Origin: GCA-016699835 sp964543905
GTDB lineage: Bacteria; Planctomycetota; Phycisphaerae; Phycisphaerales; UBA1924
Direction of reading: 5' to 3'
DNA: 64,000 nt
NCBI GenBank assembly: GCA_964543905.1
Contig: CAZIZO010000001.1
Span: forward strand, 411,553-475,552
The notes beneath the pieces were generated by a model, which did no database searches, was not told the DNA's origin, and was given only the letters and a program-made list of their open reading frames with translations. This document shows, in pieces, positions 25,534 through 34,615 of this stretch; positions within the stretch are counted from its first letter, which is position 1; each line of letters begins with the position of its first letter. A program made the position numbers and the translations under genes.

Positions 25534-27003
25534 CTAGATCGCCAGCACGCCGCTCACGTCCACGACCGTCCCGCTCGGCATCCCGAACGTCGAGAAGCCG
25601 CCGCCCACCGACGAGTCCCAGTGCTGCATCATCGACACCACGCTGCCCGTCGCCCGCACTCGGATCCCGTACCACGAACTCTCCGCCCTTGTCCGCAGCG
25701 CGTCGATGTTGTGGAGCGACACATGCCGAACCTCGACGCCGCTCACGTGCTCGTCGATCGTCAGTTTGCTCCCATCGGTAAACAGGAAATCAATCGAGAG
25801 GTTGATGCGTCGCGACGTCGGATTGAAGATGTACAGGTCCTCGCGAACGCCACGCCCGCCCCGGCTGTTGCTCATGAAGCCCTCGCCGAAGTCCCAGACA
25901 TTCGCCGCCTGCGTCGCGGCCTCCACCCCCGTCGCGTCCATGCCCTGGTACACGCTCCCCGTCACCGTCACCGGTCGATTCGAGCGATACACCACCGCCA
26001 GTTCTTCATCGTCCGCTCGAACGATCTGGTCCCGCACGTTGAACGTCGCCCGGCTGTTGGGCTGCACGATCACCACACGCTGGTACGGCGCGATCCCCAG
26101 ACGATCGTCCGGAATGAACGTCAACGTCACCGTCGCCGCCTGCCCCTGGTCGTTCAGGATGGAGATGTACGCGTTCGCCGGCGAGCGCGAGAGGCTCTGA
26201 TGCGGCGAGTCATCTCCATTACGCTCATAGAACGAATCGTCGTAGTTGATCGCCGGCACCACCCCCGCGTACTGCCCCCCGCCCGCCTGCCCCACCACCC
26301 CGTACCCGCGCTGCGTCCCCAACTCGTAGTGCGACTGTGCCGCCACCACCGGGCCCGATGCGTGCACCCGCGCCGCGAACACCCCGCGGGGCTGATCCGA
26401 GATGTCGTCGATGCTCCACCCGCCTCGACGCTGCCCCTCGATGATCGTCGAGACCGTCTTCATGCGCCCGTCATCCGTGTACAACGTCAGCGTCACCGTC
26501 TTCGCGTGGTCGTCCGGGTTGTACACGAGAATAAAGTCGCGGGTCAGGTCGCTGTCGCGACGACCGTCGCCAAACGTCCACGTGTCGTCCGTTCGGCTCG
26601 TGAACGACTCGCCAATCGCCGTGCCAAAGTCGTAGTGGCTGATCGTCGCCGAGATCGGCAGGCTCGATTTCAGCACCAGCGCGTACGGCGTGTCCTTCCG
26701 CACCAGGCGATCGTCGGGGAAGTTCACATCGCTGATGGTCACGCCGCCTCGACTGTTCGCCGGGATCGTCCCCCGCGCCAACAGCGCGTCCCGCTCCCCA
26801 AACTCGTACCGCGCGTGCAACTCAAACTCCACCTCCACCCCGTTCGGGTTCGTCATCGGCACATACTCGTTCACGTTGTCCGAGACATACCCCTCCGGGT
26901 AATACGCGCTGAAGTTCAGCGGGGACGCGGCCATCATCTGGCGCGCCTCGAGCCTCTCCACCTTGAACTTCGCAACGTTGGACGAACGAACGCGGTGACC
27001 CAT
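25534..27003 (-). CDS. LEPR-type surface protein of planctomycetes
   Basis: 489 residues from the ATG at 27001-27003 (GGGAGG 6 nt upstream). There is no classical signal peptide; instead the N-terminus reads SNVAKFKVERLEARQMMAAS, close to the LE-x-R-x-L/M-x-A export/anchoring signature seen in many planctomycete surface proteins. The rest is beta-rich repeats of about 90-110 residues with recurring text such as DFGTAIGESF / YELGTQRGYG and TVTLTLYTDDGRM / TVTLTFIPDDRLG, suggesting repeated Ig-like domains. No enzymatic motif seen. It is divergent from bamA (187 nt) and convergent with the methyltransferase. Likely extracellular or cell-surface; function unknown. Confidence 0.85.
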   Translation of the reverse strand: MGHRVRSSNVAKFKVERLEARQMMAASPLNFSAYYPEGYVSDNVNEYVPMTNPNGVEVEFELHARYEFGERDALLARGTIPANSRGGVTISDVNFPDDRLVRKDTPYALVLKSSLPISATISHYDFGTAIGESFTSRTDDTWTFGDGRRDSDLTRDFILVYNPDDHAKTVTLTLYTDDGRMKTVSTIIEGQRRGGWSIDDISDQPRGVFAARVHASGPVVAAQSHYELGTQRGYGVVGQAGGGQYAGVVPAINYDDSFYERNGDDSPHQSLSRSPANAYISILNDQGQAATVTLTFIPDDRLGIAPYQRVVIVQPNSRATFNVRDQIVRADDEELAVVYRSNRPVTVTGSVYQGMDATGVEAATQAANVWDFGEGFMSNSRGGRGVREDLYIFNPTSRRINLSIDFLFTDGSKLTIDEHVSGVEVRHVSLHNIDALRTRAESSWYGIRVRATGSVVSMMQHWDSSVGGGFSTFGMPSGTVVDVSGVLAI

Positions 27004-27162
27004 GTGATTCCTCCCGTCTTCAGGCCACGCCCAGCCCTCGGCCAAGCGCCCACCCTCCACATGCGGAACCCGTCGCCCTTCTTTGTCACTCGCCTGGTGT
27101 CCTTCCTCCACACCCGTGTGAACACAATCCGAACACTCATCGCGGAATCGTGGCCGGGAAGT

Positions 27163-27191
27163 TTGTGCCCACTCGCTTGTTCCGCTACGCT
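27163..27191 (+). promoter_or_regulatory. Possible promoter overlapping the bamA start
   Basis: TTGTGC (27163-27168), 17-nt spacer, TACGCT (27186-27191). If used, transcription would begin near 27198, just before an in-frame GTG at 27200, implying a leaderless or later start for bamA. Weak matches, so low confidence. Confidence 0.3.
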
Positions 27192-29752
27192 TGCTCCCCG
27201 TGTCGGTCTCTCCCACATCCCGATCTCGACCAGCCCGCGCGTTCCGCAGGGCCGCGAGCCTCACGCTCACGCTCCTCGCCGGCGGCGTTCTCGCCCTCCC
27301 CGCCCTCGCGCAGAGCGAACCCGCGTCCGAACCCCCCGCGCCCTTCCCGCTCTCCCCCGAACTCGAAGCGCTCGAAGGACGCCCCGTTCGCCTCATCGTC
27401 CTCGAAACCGTCTCCTATCCCACCGCCGCGCCGGGCGAAAAGCCCGACCCCAAGGCGCCCCCCCCGACGCCCGTCATCGGCACCATCGACGCCACCACCG
27501 AACAACTCGTCCGGAACAACATTCGCCTCCGCGAAGGAAACCCCTACTACGCCGAGATCGTCCGCAGCGACATCGTCCGCCTCAATCGCCTCGGACGCTT
27601 CCGCCGCGTCGACAGCAAGGCCCAACCCATGGACGACGGCTCCATCGTCGTCCGATTCCAGTTCCTCCTCCAGCCCGTCGTTCAGGCCGTCCAGACCGTC
27701 GGCAACCGTCGCTTCAGCGACGAGGAAATCCTCAAGGCCATCGATGTCCTCATCGGCACCCCCGTCGACAACACCCAACTCGACCGCTTCTGCCGACGCA
27801 TCGAAGACCAGTACAAGAGCAAGGGCTATTACAACGCCCAGGTCCTCGTCGACCAGGAAGAACTCGAAAAAACCGGCGTCGTGCTCTTCCGCGTCCGCGA
27901 GGGCAACCGCCTCCGCGTCACCGACGTCCGCTTCGAGGGCAACCTCTCCTTCTCCCCCAAGGAACTCAAGAAGGGCCTGAAGACCGAAGAGTCCTACCTC
28001 TTCAACACCGCCCAACTCGACGAAGACTTCCTCGCCCAGGACGTCGCCACCATCAGCCAGTTCTACAAGGACCGCGGCTATCTCGACTCCCGCGTCGATC
28101 GCCTCGTCCGCCCGAGCCCCGACAACAAGGAAGGCCAGGTCACCTTCGTCATCTTCGAGGGACCCATCTACACCCTCCGGAGCGTCAAGGCCGAATACGC
28201 CAAGGACGACCCCACCACCGAGCGCATCTTCACCCCCGAGCAGATGCTCGGCCTCATGCTCATCAAGCCCGGCGACGTCTACAGCGACGACAAACTCCGC
28301 AAGTCCATCGACGCCCTCAACGAGGCCTACCTCAAAATGGGCTACGTCGACGCCCGCGTCGTGCGCCGCGAACTCCTCGACCCGAGCGAGCCCAAGGTCG
28401 ACATCCTCCTCGTCGTCCGCCAGGGTGCCCGCTTCCGCACGGGTGAAGTCATCATCCGCGGCAACGACCTCACCCGCAGCGAAGTCATCCGCCGAGAAGT
28501 CCGCTTCCAGCCCGATCGACCCCTCGACGCCACCCAGAAGAAGCGCACCGAGGACCTCCTCCGCCAGAGCCGCCTCTTCAACGTCGACCCCGCCAGCGAC
28601 AGCATCCAACCCACCGTCACCGTCCAGCCTCCCGACGAGGGCGAGCCCGAACACCGCGATGTCCTCGTCGAGATCGCCGAAACCAACACCGGCAGTTTCA
28701 ACATCGGCGGTGCCGTCAGCAGCGACGGCGGCGTCACCGCCATCTTCACAATCAAGCAGGACAACTTCGACGTCCAGGACACCCCGGACTCCTTCAGCGA
28801 ACTCTTCTCGGGCGGCGCCTTCCGCGGCGCCGGCCAGAAGTTCAAGATCGAGGCCCTCCCCGGCGATCGCCGCCAAGCCTTCGGCATCTCCCTCTCCGAA
28901 CCCGCCCTCTTCGACACCGATTACAGCGGAAGCATCGCCCTCCAGGCCAGCCGTCGTGACTATCGCCAATACACCGAAGTCAAGTACGGCGCCGGCTTCG
29001 GCTTCGGCCGACGCTTCGGCGATCGCTGGATCGGCTCCGTCCCCATCCGCATCGAGAACATCTCCCTCCAAGACATCGAGCCCAGCGCCCCCGTCGACTA
29101 CTTCGACGTTCGTGACCCCAGTTACTTCAGTTCCGTCGGCCTTGCCCTCCAACGCACCACCGTCGACAACCGCTTCCGTCCCTCCAAAGGCACCAACCTC
29201 GAGTTCGGCCTCGAACAGGCCGGCGCCCTCGGTGGTGACTTCCAATACACCTCCCTCCGAGCCGAGCACAACCTCTTCCTCCCGCTCGACGAAAACATCT
29301 ACGGCGCCAAAACCGTCCTCTCCTTCAAAACCCGCGCCAGTTTCATCCCCCAGGATTCCTCCGACGTCCCCGTCTACGAACGCTTCTACCTCGGTGGTCA
29401 GAACTTCCGAGGCTTCGACTTCCGCGGTGTCTCCCCTCGCGGCATCCGAAACGACACCGGGACCATCGGCTCCGACCCCGTCGGCGGCAACTTCATGTTC
29501 TTCTGGGGGACCGAATACAAACTCCCCGTCTACGAGGACCTCCTCGCCATCGTCTTCTTCCTCGACACCGGAACCGTCAACCAGGAACTCTCCCTCGCCA
29601 ACTATCGCGCCTCGGTCGGCTTCGGCTTCCGCATCTTCGTCGAAGGTCTCTCCCCAGTCCCCCTCTCCTTCGACTTCGGCTTCCCCATCAAAAAGGAATC
29701 CGACGACGACCTCCGCCTCTTCACCTTCGGCATCGATCTGCCCTTCTTCTAA
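27191..29752 (+). CDS. bamA: BamA/Omp85 outer-membrane protein assembly factor
   Basis: Outer-membrane insertase core, 853 residues. Signal peptide (SLTLTLLAGGVLALPALAQ, ends near residue 41), five POTRA-like units (for example VQAVQTVGNRRFSDEEIL; LRVTDVRFEGNLSFSPKEL; FRTGEVIIRGNDLTRSEVI), then a surface-antigen beta-barrel from about 510 with the conserved lid/L6 motif RFYLGGQNFRGFDFRG and a terminal strand ending in Phe (GIDLPFF). The POTRA linker is rich in basic and acidic residues. The TTG at 27191 opens the frame; the GTG at 27200 is an equal candidate. Skp-like and lpxD genes follow, the classic bamA-skp-lpxD order of Gram-negative bacteria. Confidence 0.95.
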   Translation: MLPVSVSPTSRSRPARAFRRAASLTLTLLAGGVLALPALAQSEPASEPPAPFPLSPELEALEGRPVRLIVLETVSYPTAAPGEKPDPKAPPPTPVIGTIDATTEQLVRNNIRLREGNPYYAEIVRSDIVRLNRLGRFRRVDSKAQPMDDGSIVVRFQFLLQPVVQAVQTVGNRRFSDEEILKAIDVLIGTPVDNTQLDRFCRRIEDQYKSKGYYNAQVLVDQEELEKTGVVLFRVREGNRLRVTDVRFEGNLSFSPKELKKGLKTEESYLFNTAQLDEDFLAQDVATISQFYKDRGYLDSRVDRLVRPSPDNKEGQVTFVIFEGPIYTLRSVKAEYAKDDPTTERIFTPEQMLGLMLIKPGDVYSDDKLRKSIDALNEAYLKMGYVDARVVRRELLDPSEPKVDILLVVRQGARFRTGEVIIRGNDLTRSEVIRREVRFQPDRPLDATQKKRTEDLLRQSRLFNVDPASDSIQPTVTVQPPDEGEPEHRDVLVEIAETNTGSFNIGGAVSSDGGVTAIFTIKQDNFDVQDTPDSFSELFSGGAFRGAGQKFKIEALPGDRRQAFGISLSEPALFDTDYSGSIALQASRRDYRQYTEVKYGAGFGFGRRFGDRWIGSVPIRIENISLQDIEPSAPVDYFDVRDPSYFSSVGLALQRTTVDNRFRPSKGTNLEFGLEQAGALGGDFQYTSLRAEHNLFLPLDENIYGAKTVLSFKTRASFIPQDSSDVPVYERFYLGGQNFRGFDFRGVSPRGIRNDTGTIGSDPVGGNFMFFWGTEYKLPVYEDLLAIVFFLDTGTVNQELSLANYRASVGFGFRIFVEGLSPVPLSFDFGFPIKKESDDDLRLFTFGIDLPFF

Positions 29753-29797
29753 TTCCCCCTCGCCAACCCGCCTCCGATCCCGCCCTCGCTCCCTGAT

Positions 29798-29826
29798 TTG
29801 TTAGCGTTTCCTTACTTGCGTATCAT
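29798..29826 (+). promoter_or_regulatory. Sigma70-type promoter for skp-lpxD
   Basis: TTGTTA (29798-29803), 17-nt spacer, TATCAT (29821-29826), 53 nt before the skp ATG. It implies that skp and lpxD can be transcribed independently of bamA. Confidence 0.6.
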
Positions 29827-29878
29827 CCCGCGTCTCGGCCCGTCGGGTCGGGTTCCGCACTCGCTCTCGGAGATTGCC

Positions 29879-30562
29879 ATGCGCTCCTCGCTTGTCGCTC
29901 GTCACGCCCCAGGCCTCCTCTCCCTCGCCCTCCTCGCCGCGGGCGTCGTTGCCGGCGTCGCCTGGACCTCCTCCGCCAACAGCACCGTCCAGATGGCCCC
30001 CGCCCCCGCCGTCATCGGCGTCGTGAACCTCGAAAAACTCAGCAACCTGCTCACCGAGATGAAGGACCGCAACACCAGCCTCACCAACCGAAACCAACCT
30101 CGCGTCGATGAACTCAAGAACCTCGACAGCCAACTCTCCCAGACCAAGAAAGAACTCTCGGACCTGCCTCCCTCCGCCAGCAAAGACAAACGCATGGAAC
30201 TCACCCTCAAGGCCATCGAACTCGAAGCCATGTTCGACACCAAGAAGCGTGCGTACCAGCAGGCCGCCGGCATCGAGTCCGGCGGCGTCCTCCGCGACGT
30301 CTACATGAAAATCCTCGCCTCCGCCAAACGTTTCGCCGAGTCCAACGGATACGACCTCATCCTCCTCGACGACCGCGGCGCCGAACTCCCCGAAAACCGC
30401 TCCGCCGACGACTACAGCCGCGTCATCACCAGCACCAAACTCATGTTCGCCAAGGAATCCCTCGACGTCACCGACGCCCTCGCCACCCTCATGAACAACG
30501 ACTACACCGCCACTGGGGGCAAGGCTCCCGCTCCCGCCGCCCCCGCGTCCAAGAAGAAGTAA
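29879..30562 (+). CDS. skp: OmpH/Skp-like periplasmic chaperone
   Basis: 227 residues from the ATG at 29879 with GGAG 6 nt upstream. Signal peptide or anchor (LLSLALLAAGVVAGVAW, about 12-28), then a short beta strand (VIGVVNLEKLSNLL) and a long alpha-helical coiled-coil hairpin (NRNQPRVDELKNLDSQLSQT; ELEAMFDTKKRAYQQ), then LRDVYMKILASAKRFAESNG and ILLDDRGAELP as in OmpH. The C-terminus is Ala/Pro/Lys-rich. Skp holds unfolded outer-membrane proteins for BamA. The larger-than-usual size (about 160 in E. coli) comes from the tail and helices. Lies between bamA and lpxD. Confidence 0.88.
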   Translation: MRSSLVARHAPGLLSLALLAAGVVAGVAWTSSANSTVQMAPAPAVIGVVNLEKLSNLLTEMKDRNTSLTNRNQPRVDELKNLDSQLSQTKKELSDLPPSASKDKRMELTLKAIELEAMFDTKKRAYQQAAGIESGGVLRDVYMKILASAKRFAESNGYDLILLDDRGAELPENRSADDYSRVITSTKLMFAKESLDVTDALATLMNNDYTATGGKAPAPAAPASKKK

Positions 30563-30598
30563 TCGCCGCCTTTCCTCCTTTTCGGCTAAACTCCTTCC

Positions 30599-31663
30599 AT
30601 GAGCGGTTCTTCAACCGTGTCCTATACCGCACGCGCCATCGCCGATCACCTCGCCGCCGAACTCGTCGGAGCGCCCGACGCGATCATCTCCCGACCCGAC
30701 GCGATCGACGACGCCACGCCGGGCACCCTTACCTTCCTCCGCTCTCCCAAGTTCGCCGCCAAGTGGTCCGCCTCCCTCGCCACCGCCGCGCTCCTCACCC
30801 GTGATCTCTCCCAGATCGCGGGCGAGCCGGGCCAAGGCCGCGCGCTCCTCTACGTTCGCAACGTGGACGACGCCATGGCCCGAGCCCTCCAACTCTTCGC
30901 GCCCCCGCCCCCTCCGCTCACCCCGACCCGCCACCCCACCGCCGTCATCGACCCCTCCGCCACCATCCACCCCTCCGCCACCATCGGCCCCTTCTGCGTC
31001 ATCGCCCAGGGCGCCTCCGTCGCCGCCCACGCCCACCTCGTCGCCCAGGTCTACCTCGGGCCTCACGCCTCCGTGGGCCAGCACTCCACCCTCCATCCCG
31101 GTGTCCGCGTGCTTGATCGCTGCGTCATCGGCGATCGTTGCATCCTCCATCCGGGCGTCTGCATCGGCGCCGACGGCTTCGGCTATCGCGCCACCGACTC
31201 CGGGCCCGCCAAAGTTCCCCACATCGGCAACGTCGTCCTCGGCAACGACGTCGAAGTCGGGGCCAACGCCTGCATCGATCGCGCCAAGTTCTCCTCCACC
31301 ACCATCGGCCACGGCACCAAGATCGACAACCTCGTCCAGATCGGGCACAACTGCCGCATCGGCCGCGGCTGCATCATCTGCGGCCACACCGGCGTCGCCG
31401 GCTCCGTCATCCTCGGCGACGGCGTCGTCCTCGGCGGAAACGTCGGCATCGCCGATAACGTCGAAATCGGCCCCGGCGCCATGCTCACCGGAAACACCTC
31501 CGCCACCAACGACCTCCCGGGCGGAGGCGTTTACATGGGCATCCCCGCCACCCCCATCCGCGAGGCCCGACGGAACTACGTCGCCTTCCGGAACCTCGCC
31601 AAGTCCATCAGCGAGATCAAGAGACGCCTCGGCTCCCCCGACGGGCCCACGCTCTCCCTCTAG
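30599..31663 (+). CDS. lpxD: UDP-3-O-(3-hydroxyacyl)glucosamine N-acyltransferase
   Basis: Third enzyme of lipid A synthesis; adds an N-linked 3-hydroxyacyl chain from ACP. 354 residues. The N-terminal uridine-binding domain (about 1-105, DDATPGTLTFLRSPKFA) precedes a left-handed beta-helix of hexapeptide repeats (PSATIHPSATIGPFCVIA; ILHPGVCIGADGFGYR) with the catalytic His region NLVQIGHNCRIGRGC, ending in a helix. The ATG at 30599 has no strong ribosome site. Its presence implies lipid A or a related lipid. It follows skp by 36 nt. Confidence 0.96.
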   Translation: MSGSSTVSYTARAIADHLAAELVGAPDAIISRPDAIDDATPGTLTFLRSPKFAAKWSASLATAALLTRDLSQIAGEPGQGRALLYVRNVDDAMARALQLFAPPPPPLTPTRHPTAVIDPSATIHPSATIGPFCVIAQGASVAAHAHLVAQVYLGPHASVGQHSTLHPGVRVLDRCVIGDRCILHPGVCIGADGFGYRATDSGPAKVPHIGNVVLGNDVEVGANACIDRAKFSSTTIGHGTKIDNLVQIGHNCRIGRGCIICGHTGVAGSVILGDGVVLGGNVGIADNVEIGPGAMLTGNTSATNDLPGGGVYMGIPATPIREARRNYVAFRNLAKSISEIKRRLGSPDGPTLSL

Positions 31664-31690
31664 TTGATCCACCTCGCCTCCTCGATAGCC

Positions 31691-32164
31691 ATGACCCCTC
31701 ACCCCTCTCACGACGAGTGGTTTGTTCACCCGGACCCACGCTCCGGTGAATCCGGCCTCCGCTTCTCCTGCACCATGTGCGGCAACTGCTGCTCCGGCCC
31801 TGAGGGCTACGTCCTCGTCGACGACGACGAGGCCGACGCCCTCGCCAAACGCCTCAACCTCCCACTCCACGACTTCCTCGAACGCTTCGCCCGCGTGACC
31901 TCCCTCGGCGTCTCGCTCACCGAGAAACTCTCCCCCTTCGGCCAAGACTGCGTCTTCCTCGATCGCGACAAAGTCCCAGGCAAGGCCGTCTGCGGCGTCT
32001 ACGAAGACCGCCCCAAGCAGTGCCGAACTTGGCCCTTCTGGTCCAGCGTCATCCAATCCCGATCCACCTGGGATCGCGCCAAACGGACCTGCCCAGGCCT
32101 CGGCAAAGGCACCCACTACTCCGTCCAGCAAATCCGCATCCTCCGCGACACCATCGAGATGTGA
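31691..32164 (+). CDS. YkgJ-family cysteine-cluster protein
   Basis: 157 residues from the ATG at 31691; a TTG at 31664 extends it by nine residues. The N-terminus carries SCTMCGNCCSGPEGYV (CxxCxxCC) and later CVFL, CGVYEDRPKQCRTWPFW, the signature of the YkgJ/PF03692 zinc- or iron-chelating family (related to FliB N-methylation proteins). The function of the family is not settled; a metal- or Fe-S-binding role is inferred from the Cys pattern. It starts 27 nt after lpxD on the same strand and may be cotranscribed. Confidence 0.85.
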   Translation: MTPHPSHDEWFVHPDPRSGESGLRFSCTMCGNCCSGPEGYVLVDDDEADALAKRLNLPLHDFLERFARVTSLGVSLTEKLSPFGQDCVFLDRDKVPGKAVCGVYEDRPKQCRTWPFWSSVIQSRSTWDRAKRTCPGLGKGTHYSVQQIRILRDTIEM

Positions 32165-32393
32165 GGCCCTCCTCACCCACACCCCGCCACCAGCGTCCGC
32201 ACGTCCGAGATCACCTCCCACGCTCCAAACTTGTCGTCCTATCCTGTTACATCCCCAGGCGGGCGGGCGTAAACGGCGTGCAGCGCGGAATCCGGGACGC
32301 CAAAGTCCTATGGAGTTGGTCTCGACCCGGCGGTTCCTCCGTACGGATCGCAGTCCGCATCGTTCTTCTTTCGACCTCTAGGAGGCCGGCATC

Positions 32394-33782
32394 GTGTGGA
32401 AATGGCTCATCGGCCTCTCGCTCGTCCTTCTTCTCGGTTGCGTCGGAAGCGGCTATTGGGCCTATTCCAGCGGCAAACTCAAGCCCCTCATCGAGAAGTT
32501 CAACCCGGAGTCCAAACTCACCACCGTCCGTCTCGAGCCCGTGACCAGGGGCACGCTGATCAAGACCATCTCCGCGCCAGGCCTCATCGAGCCCCGAACC
32601 AAGGTCGAGATCTCCGCCCAGGTCTCTGCCCGCATCCTCGCGATCCCCTTCCGCGAAAACACCGTCGTCAAAAAGGGAGACGTCGTCGTCCGCCTCGATG
32701 CCGTCGATCTTGCCGCGCTCCTCGACTCCGCCAAGGCGCAGGTCAAGAGCGAGGAAGCACGCCTCGAGGGCGCCCGCGCCCAGCACACCAACGCCTCCCG
32801 CGAACTCGCACGCCGTCGCGAACTCTTTGCCACCAAGGACATCTCCAAGGCCGAACTCGACCAGGCCGAGTTGGAGTTCGCCCGCGCCGAGTCCAACCTC
32901 CGAAGCGCCGAGTTTGCCATCGACATCGCCAAAGCCAACGTCACCCGCGCCGAGAAGGACCTCTCCAACACCGTCATCACCGCCCCCTTCGACGGCGTCG
33001 TCACCAAACGCAACGCCGAAGTCGGCGAACTCGTCGTCGTCGGAACCCTCAACAACCCCGGCAGCGTCATCATGGAGATCGCCGACCTCTCCGACATGAT
33101 CGTCAAGGCCAAGGTCGACGAAGCCAACATCGCCCCCGTCAAGGCCGGCCAACGGGCCAAGGTCTTCCTCAACCCCTTCCCCGACAAGTCCTTCGACGCC
33201 ACCGTCGAACGCGTCTCGCTTGTTCGCCAGATCGACACCAAGGACGGCACCGCGTACTTCGAAACCGAACTCAAACTCGAAAACCCCGACCACGTCGAAC
33301 TCCGCGAAGGCTTCACCGCCAACAGCGACATCGGTGTCGAAGTCTTCCGGGACGTCCTCCTCGTCCCCAGCCAGGCCATCGTCGACCGCCCGGTCGACGA
33401 ACTCCCCAAGGAGATCCGCGCCAACCAGCACGTCGACCAGAACAAAAAGTTCGCCCGCGTCGTCTACGTCTTCGAGGGCGACAAGGCCGTCACCAAGCCC
33501 GTCAGCATCGGCGCCAGCGACCTCACCAAAACCGTCATCCTTGGCGGCCTCGCCGAGGGCGAGAAGACCATCGCCGGCCCCTTCAAAGTCCTCCTCACCC
33601 TGAAGGAAGGCCAAAGACTGCAGGACGAAGCCACGCTCCCGGACAAGAACGATCCAGGGAAAACCGTTATCGCCGAGGCCGAAAAGAAGTCCAAGGGCCC
33701 CTCGTCCGCCCAATCCTCCGACGCCCCCAAGCCCGACAAGGCTGCCGAAAAGCCCGCCGAGGCCAAGAACGGCAAGGGCTGA
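32394..33782 (+). CDS. macA: MacA/HlyD-type periplasmic adaptor of a tripartite exporter
   Basis: Membrane-fusion protein, 462 residues. GTG start at 32394 with AGGAGG 8 nt upstream. One N-terminal membrane anchor (WLIGLSLVLLLGCVGSGYW), lipoyl-like and barrel domains (PRTKVEISAQVSARILAIPF), an alpha-helical hairpin (about 110-185, DLAALLDSAKAQVKSEEARL), the second lipoyl half NTVITAPFDGVVTKRNAEVG and a beta-barrel. The C-terminus has a long Lys/Ala/Pro/Glu tail (EKKSKGPSSAQSSDAPKPDK and on) unusual for MacA. It bridges the inner-membrane MacB-type transporter, encoded next, and the outer-membrane factor. Confidence 0.93.
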   Translation: MWKWLIGLSLVLLLGCVGSGYWAYSSGKLKPLIEKFNPESKLTTVRLEPVTRGTLIKTISAPGLIEPRTKVEISAQVSARILAIPFRENTVVKKGDVVVRLDAVDLAALLDSAKAQVKSEEARLEGARAQHTNASRELARRRELFATKDISKAELDQAELEFARAESNLRSAEFAIDIAKANVTRAEKDLSNTVITAPFDGVVTKRNAEVGELVVVGTLNNPGSVIMEIADLSDMIVKAKVDEANIAPVKAGQRAKVFLNPFPDKSFDATVERVSLVRQIDTKDGTAYFETELKLENPDHVELREGFTANSDIGVEVFRDVLLVPSQAIVDRPVDELPKEIRANQHVDQNKKFARVVYVFEGDKAVTKPVSIGASDLTKTVILGGLAEGEKTIAGPFKVLLTLKEGQRLQDEATLPDKNDPGKTVIAEAEKKSKGPSSAQSSDAPKPDKAAEKPAEAKNGKG

Positions 33783-33820
33783 ACCCCTCACCCATCGCCC
33801 AACGCCACCCCCGCACGCCC

Positions 33821-34615
33821 ATGGACGCGATCGTCATCAAAGACCTGCAGAAGATCTACCGCATCGGCACCGAGCGCGTGCACGCGCTCCGCGGCGTGAA
33901 CCTCACCATCAAACGCAACGAGTTCGTCGCCATCATGGGCGCCTCGGGCTCCGGCAAGTCCACCCTCATGAACATCCTCGGCTGCCTCGATCGCCCCAGC
34001 GCAGGCTCCTACGAGTTGGCCGGAAAGCCCACCCACAAAATGAACAGCGGGCAACTCGCCAAGGTGCGCAACGAAGAGATCGGCTTCGTCTTCCAGAGTT
34101 TCGAACTCCTCCCGCGCGCCACCGCCCTCAAAAACGTCGCCCTCCCCCTCATCTACTCCGCCCGCTTCTGGTGGGGCGCCACCAAACGCGCCAAGGACGC
34201 CCTCGTTCGCGTCGGCCTCGAAAACCGCATGAGCCACAAGCCCAACCAACTCTCCGGCGGACAACGCCAGCGCGTCGCCATCGCCCGCGCCCTCGTCAAC
34301 CAGCCCGCCATCCTCCTCGCCGACGAGCCCACCGGAAACCTCGACTCCAAGACCAGCGAGGAAATCATCGCCCTCTTCAAGAAACTCCACGACGAAGGAC
34401 AAACCATCGTCATCGTCACCCACGAAGAGGACATCGCCGGTCACGCCAAACGCATCATCCGCCTCCGCGATGGCAAGATCGTCAGCGATTTCCCCACCGC
34501 CCAAGACCCCATCCACCAGGACTACATCGCCCGTGCCCTCGATCACGCCCAGCGATTGGCCCGCGAGGGCAACCCCCAGGCCGCGCTCGCCGCACCCGCC
34601 GGAGGCACGCCATGA
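33821..34615 (+). CDS. macB: MacB-type ABC exporter ATPase
   Basis: 264 residues from the ATG at 33821. LolD/MacB-class ATPase: Walker A GASGSGKST, Q-loop VFQSFELLPRATAL, signature NQLSGGQRQRVAIARAL, Walker B ILLADEPTGNLDS and switch IVTHEEDIAG. In E. coli MacB the ATPase and permease are one chain; here they are two, with ATGA overlap at 34612-34615. It energises export or extrusion through the adaptor and the outer-membrane factor. A C-terminal stretch of about 30 residues (QRLAREGNPQAALAAPAGG) is extra. Confidence 0.94.
   Translation: MDAIVIKDLQKIYRIGTERVHALRGVNLTIKRNEFVAIMGASGSGKSTLMNILGCLDRPSAGSYELAGKPTHKMNSGQLAKVRNEEIGFVFQSFELLPRATALKNVALPLIYSARFWWGATKRAKDALVRVGLENRMSHKPNQLSGGQRQRVAIARALVNQPAILLADEPTGNLDSKTSEEIIALFKKLHDEGQTIVIVTHEEDIAGHAKRIIRLRDGKIVSDFPTAQDPIHQDYIARALDHAQRLAREGNPQAALAAPAGGTP

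Noticed and set aside
27185..29269. Minus-strand open frame of 694 residues, acidic, opposite bamA
   Set aside because: It is the reverse complement of the BamA coding frame; composition is repetitive Ala/Asp/Glu/Gly/Val and shows no domain.
32165..32393. Possible riboswitch or tRNA in the 229-nt gap before macA
   Set aside because: No conserved motif or cloverleaf could be folded; only the ribosome site AGGAGG before the GTG is clear.
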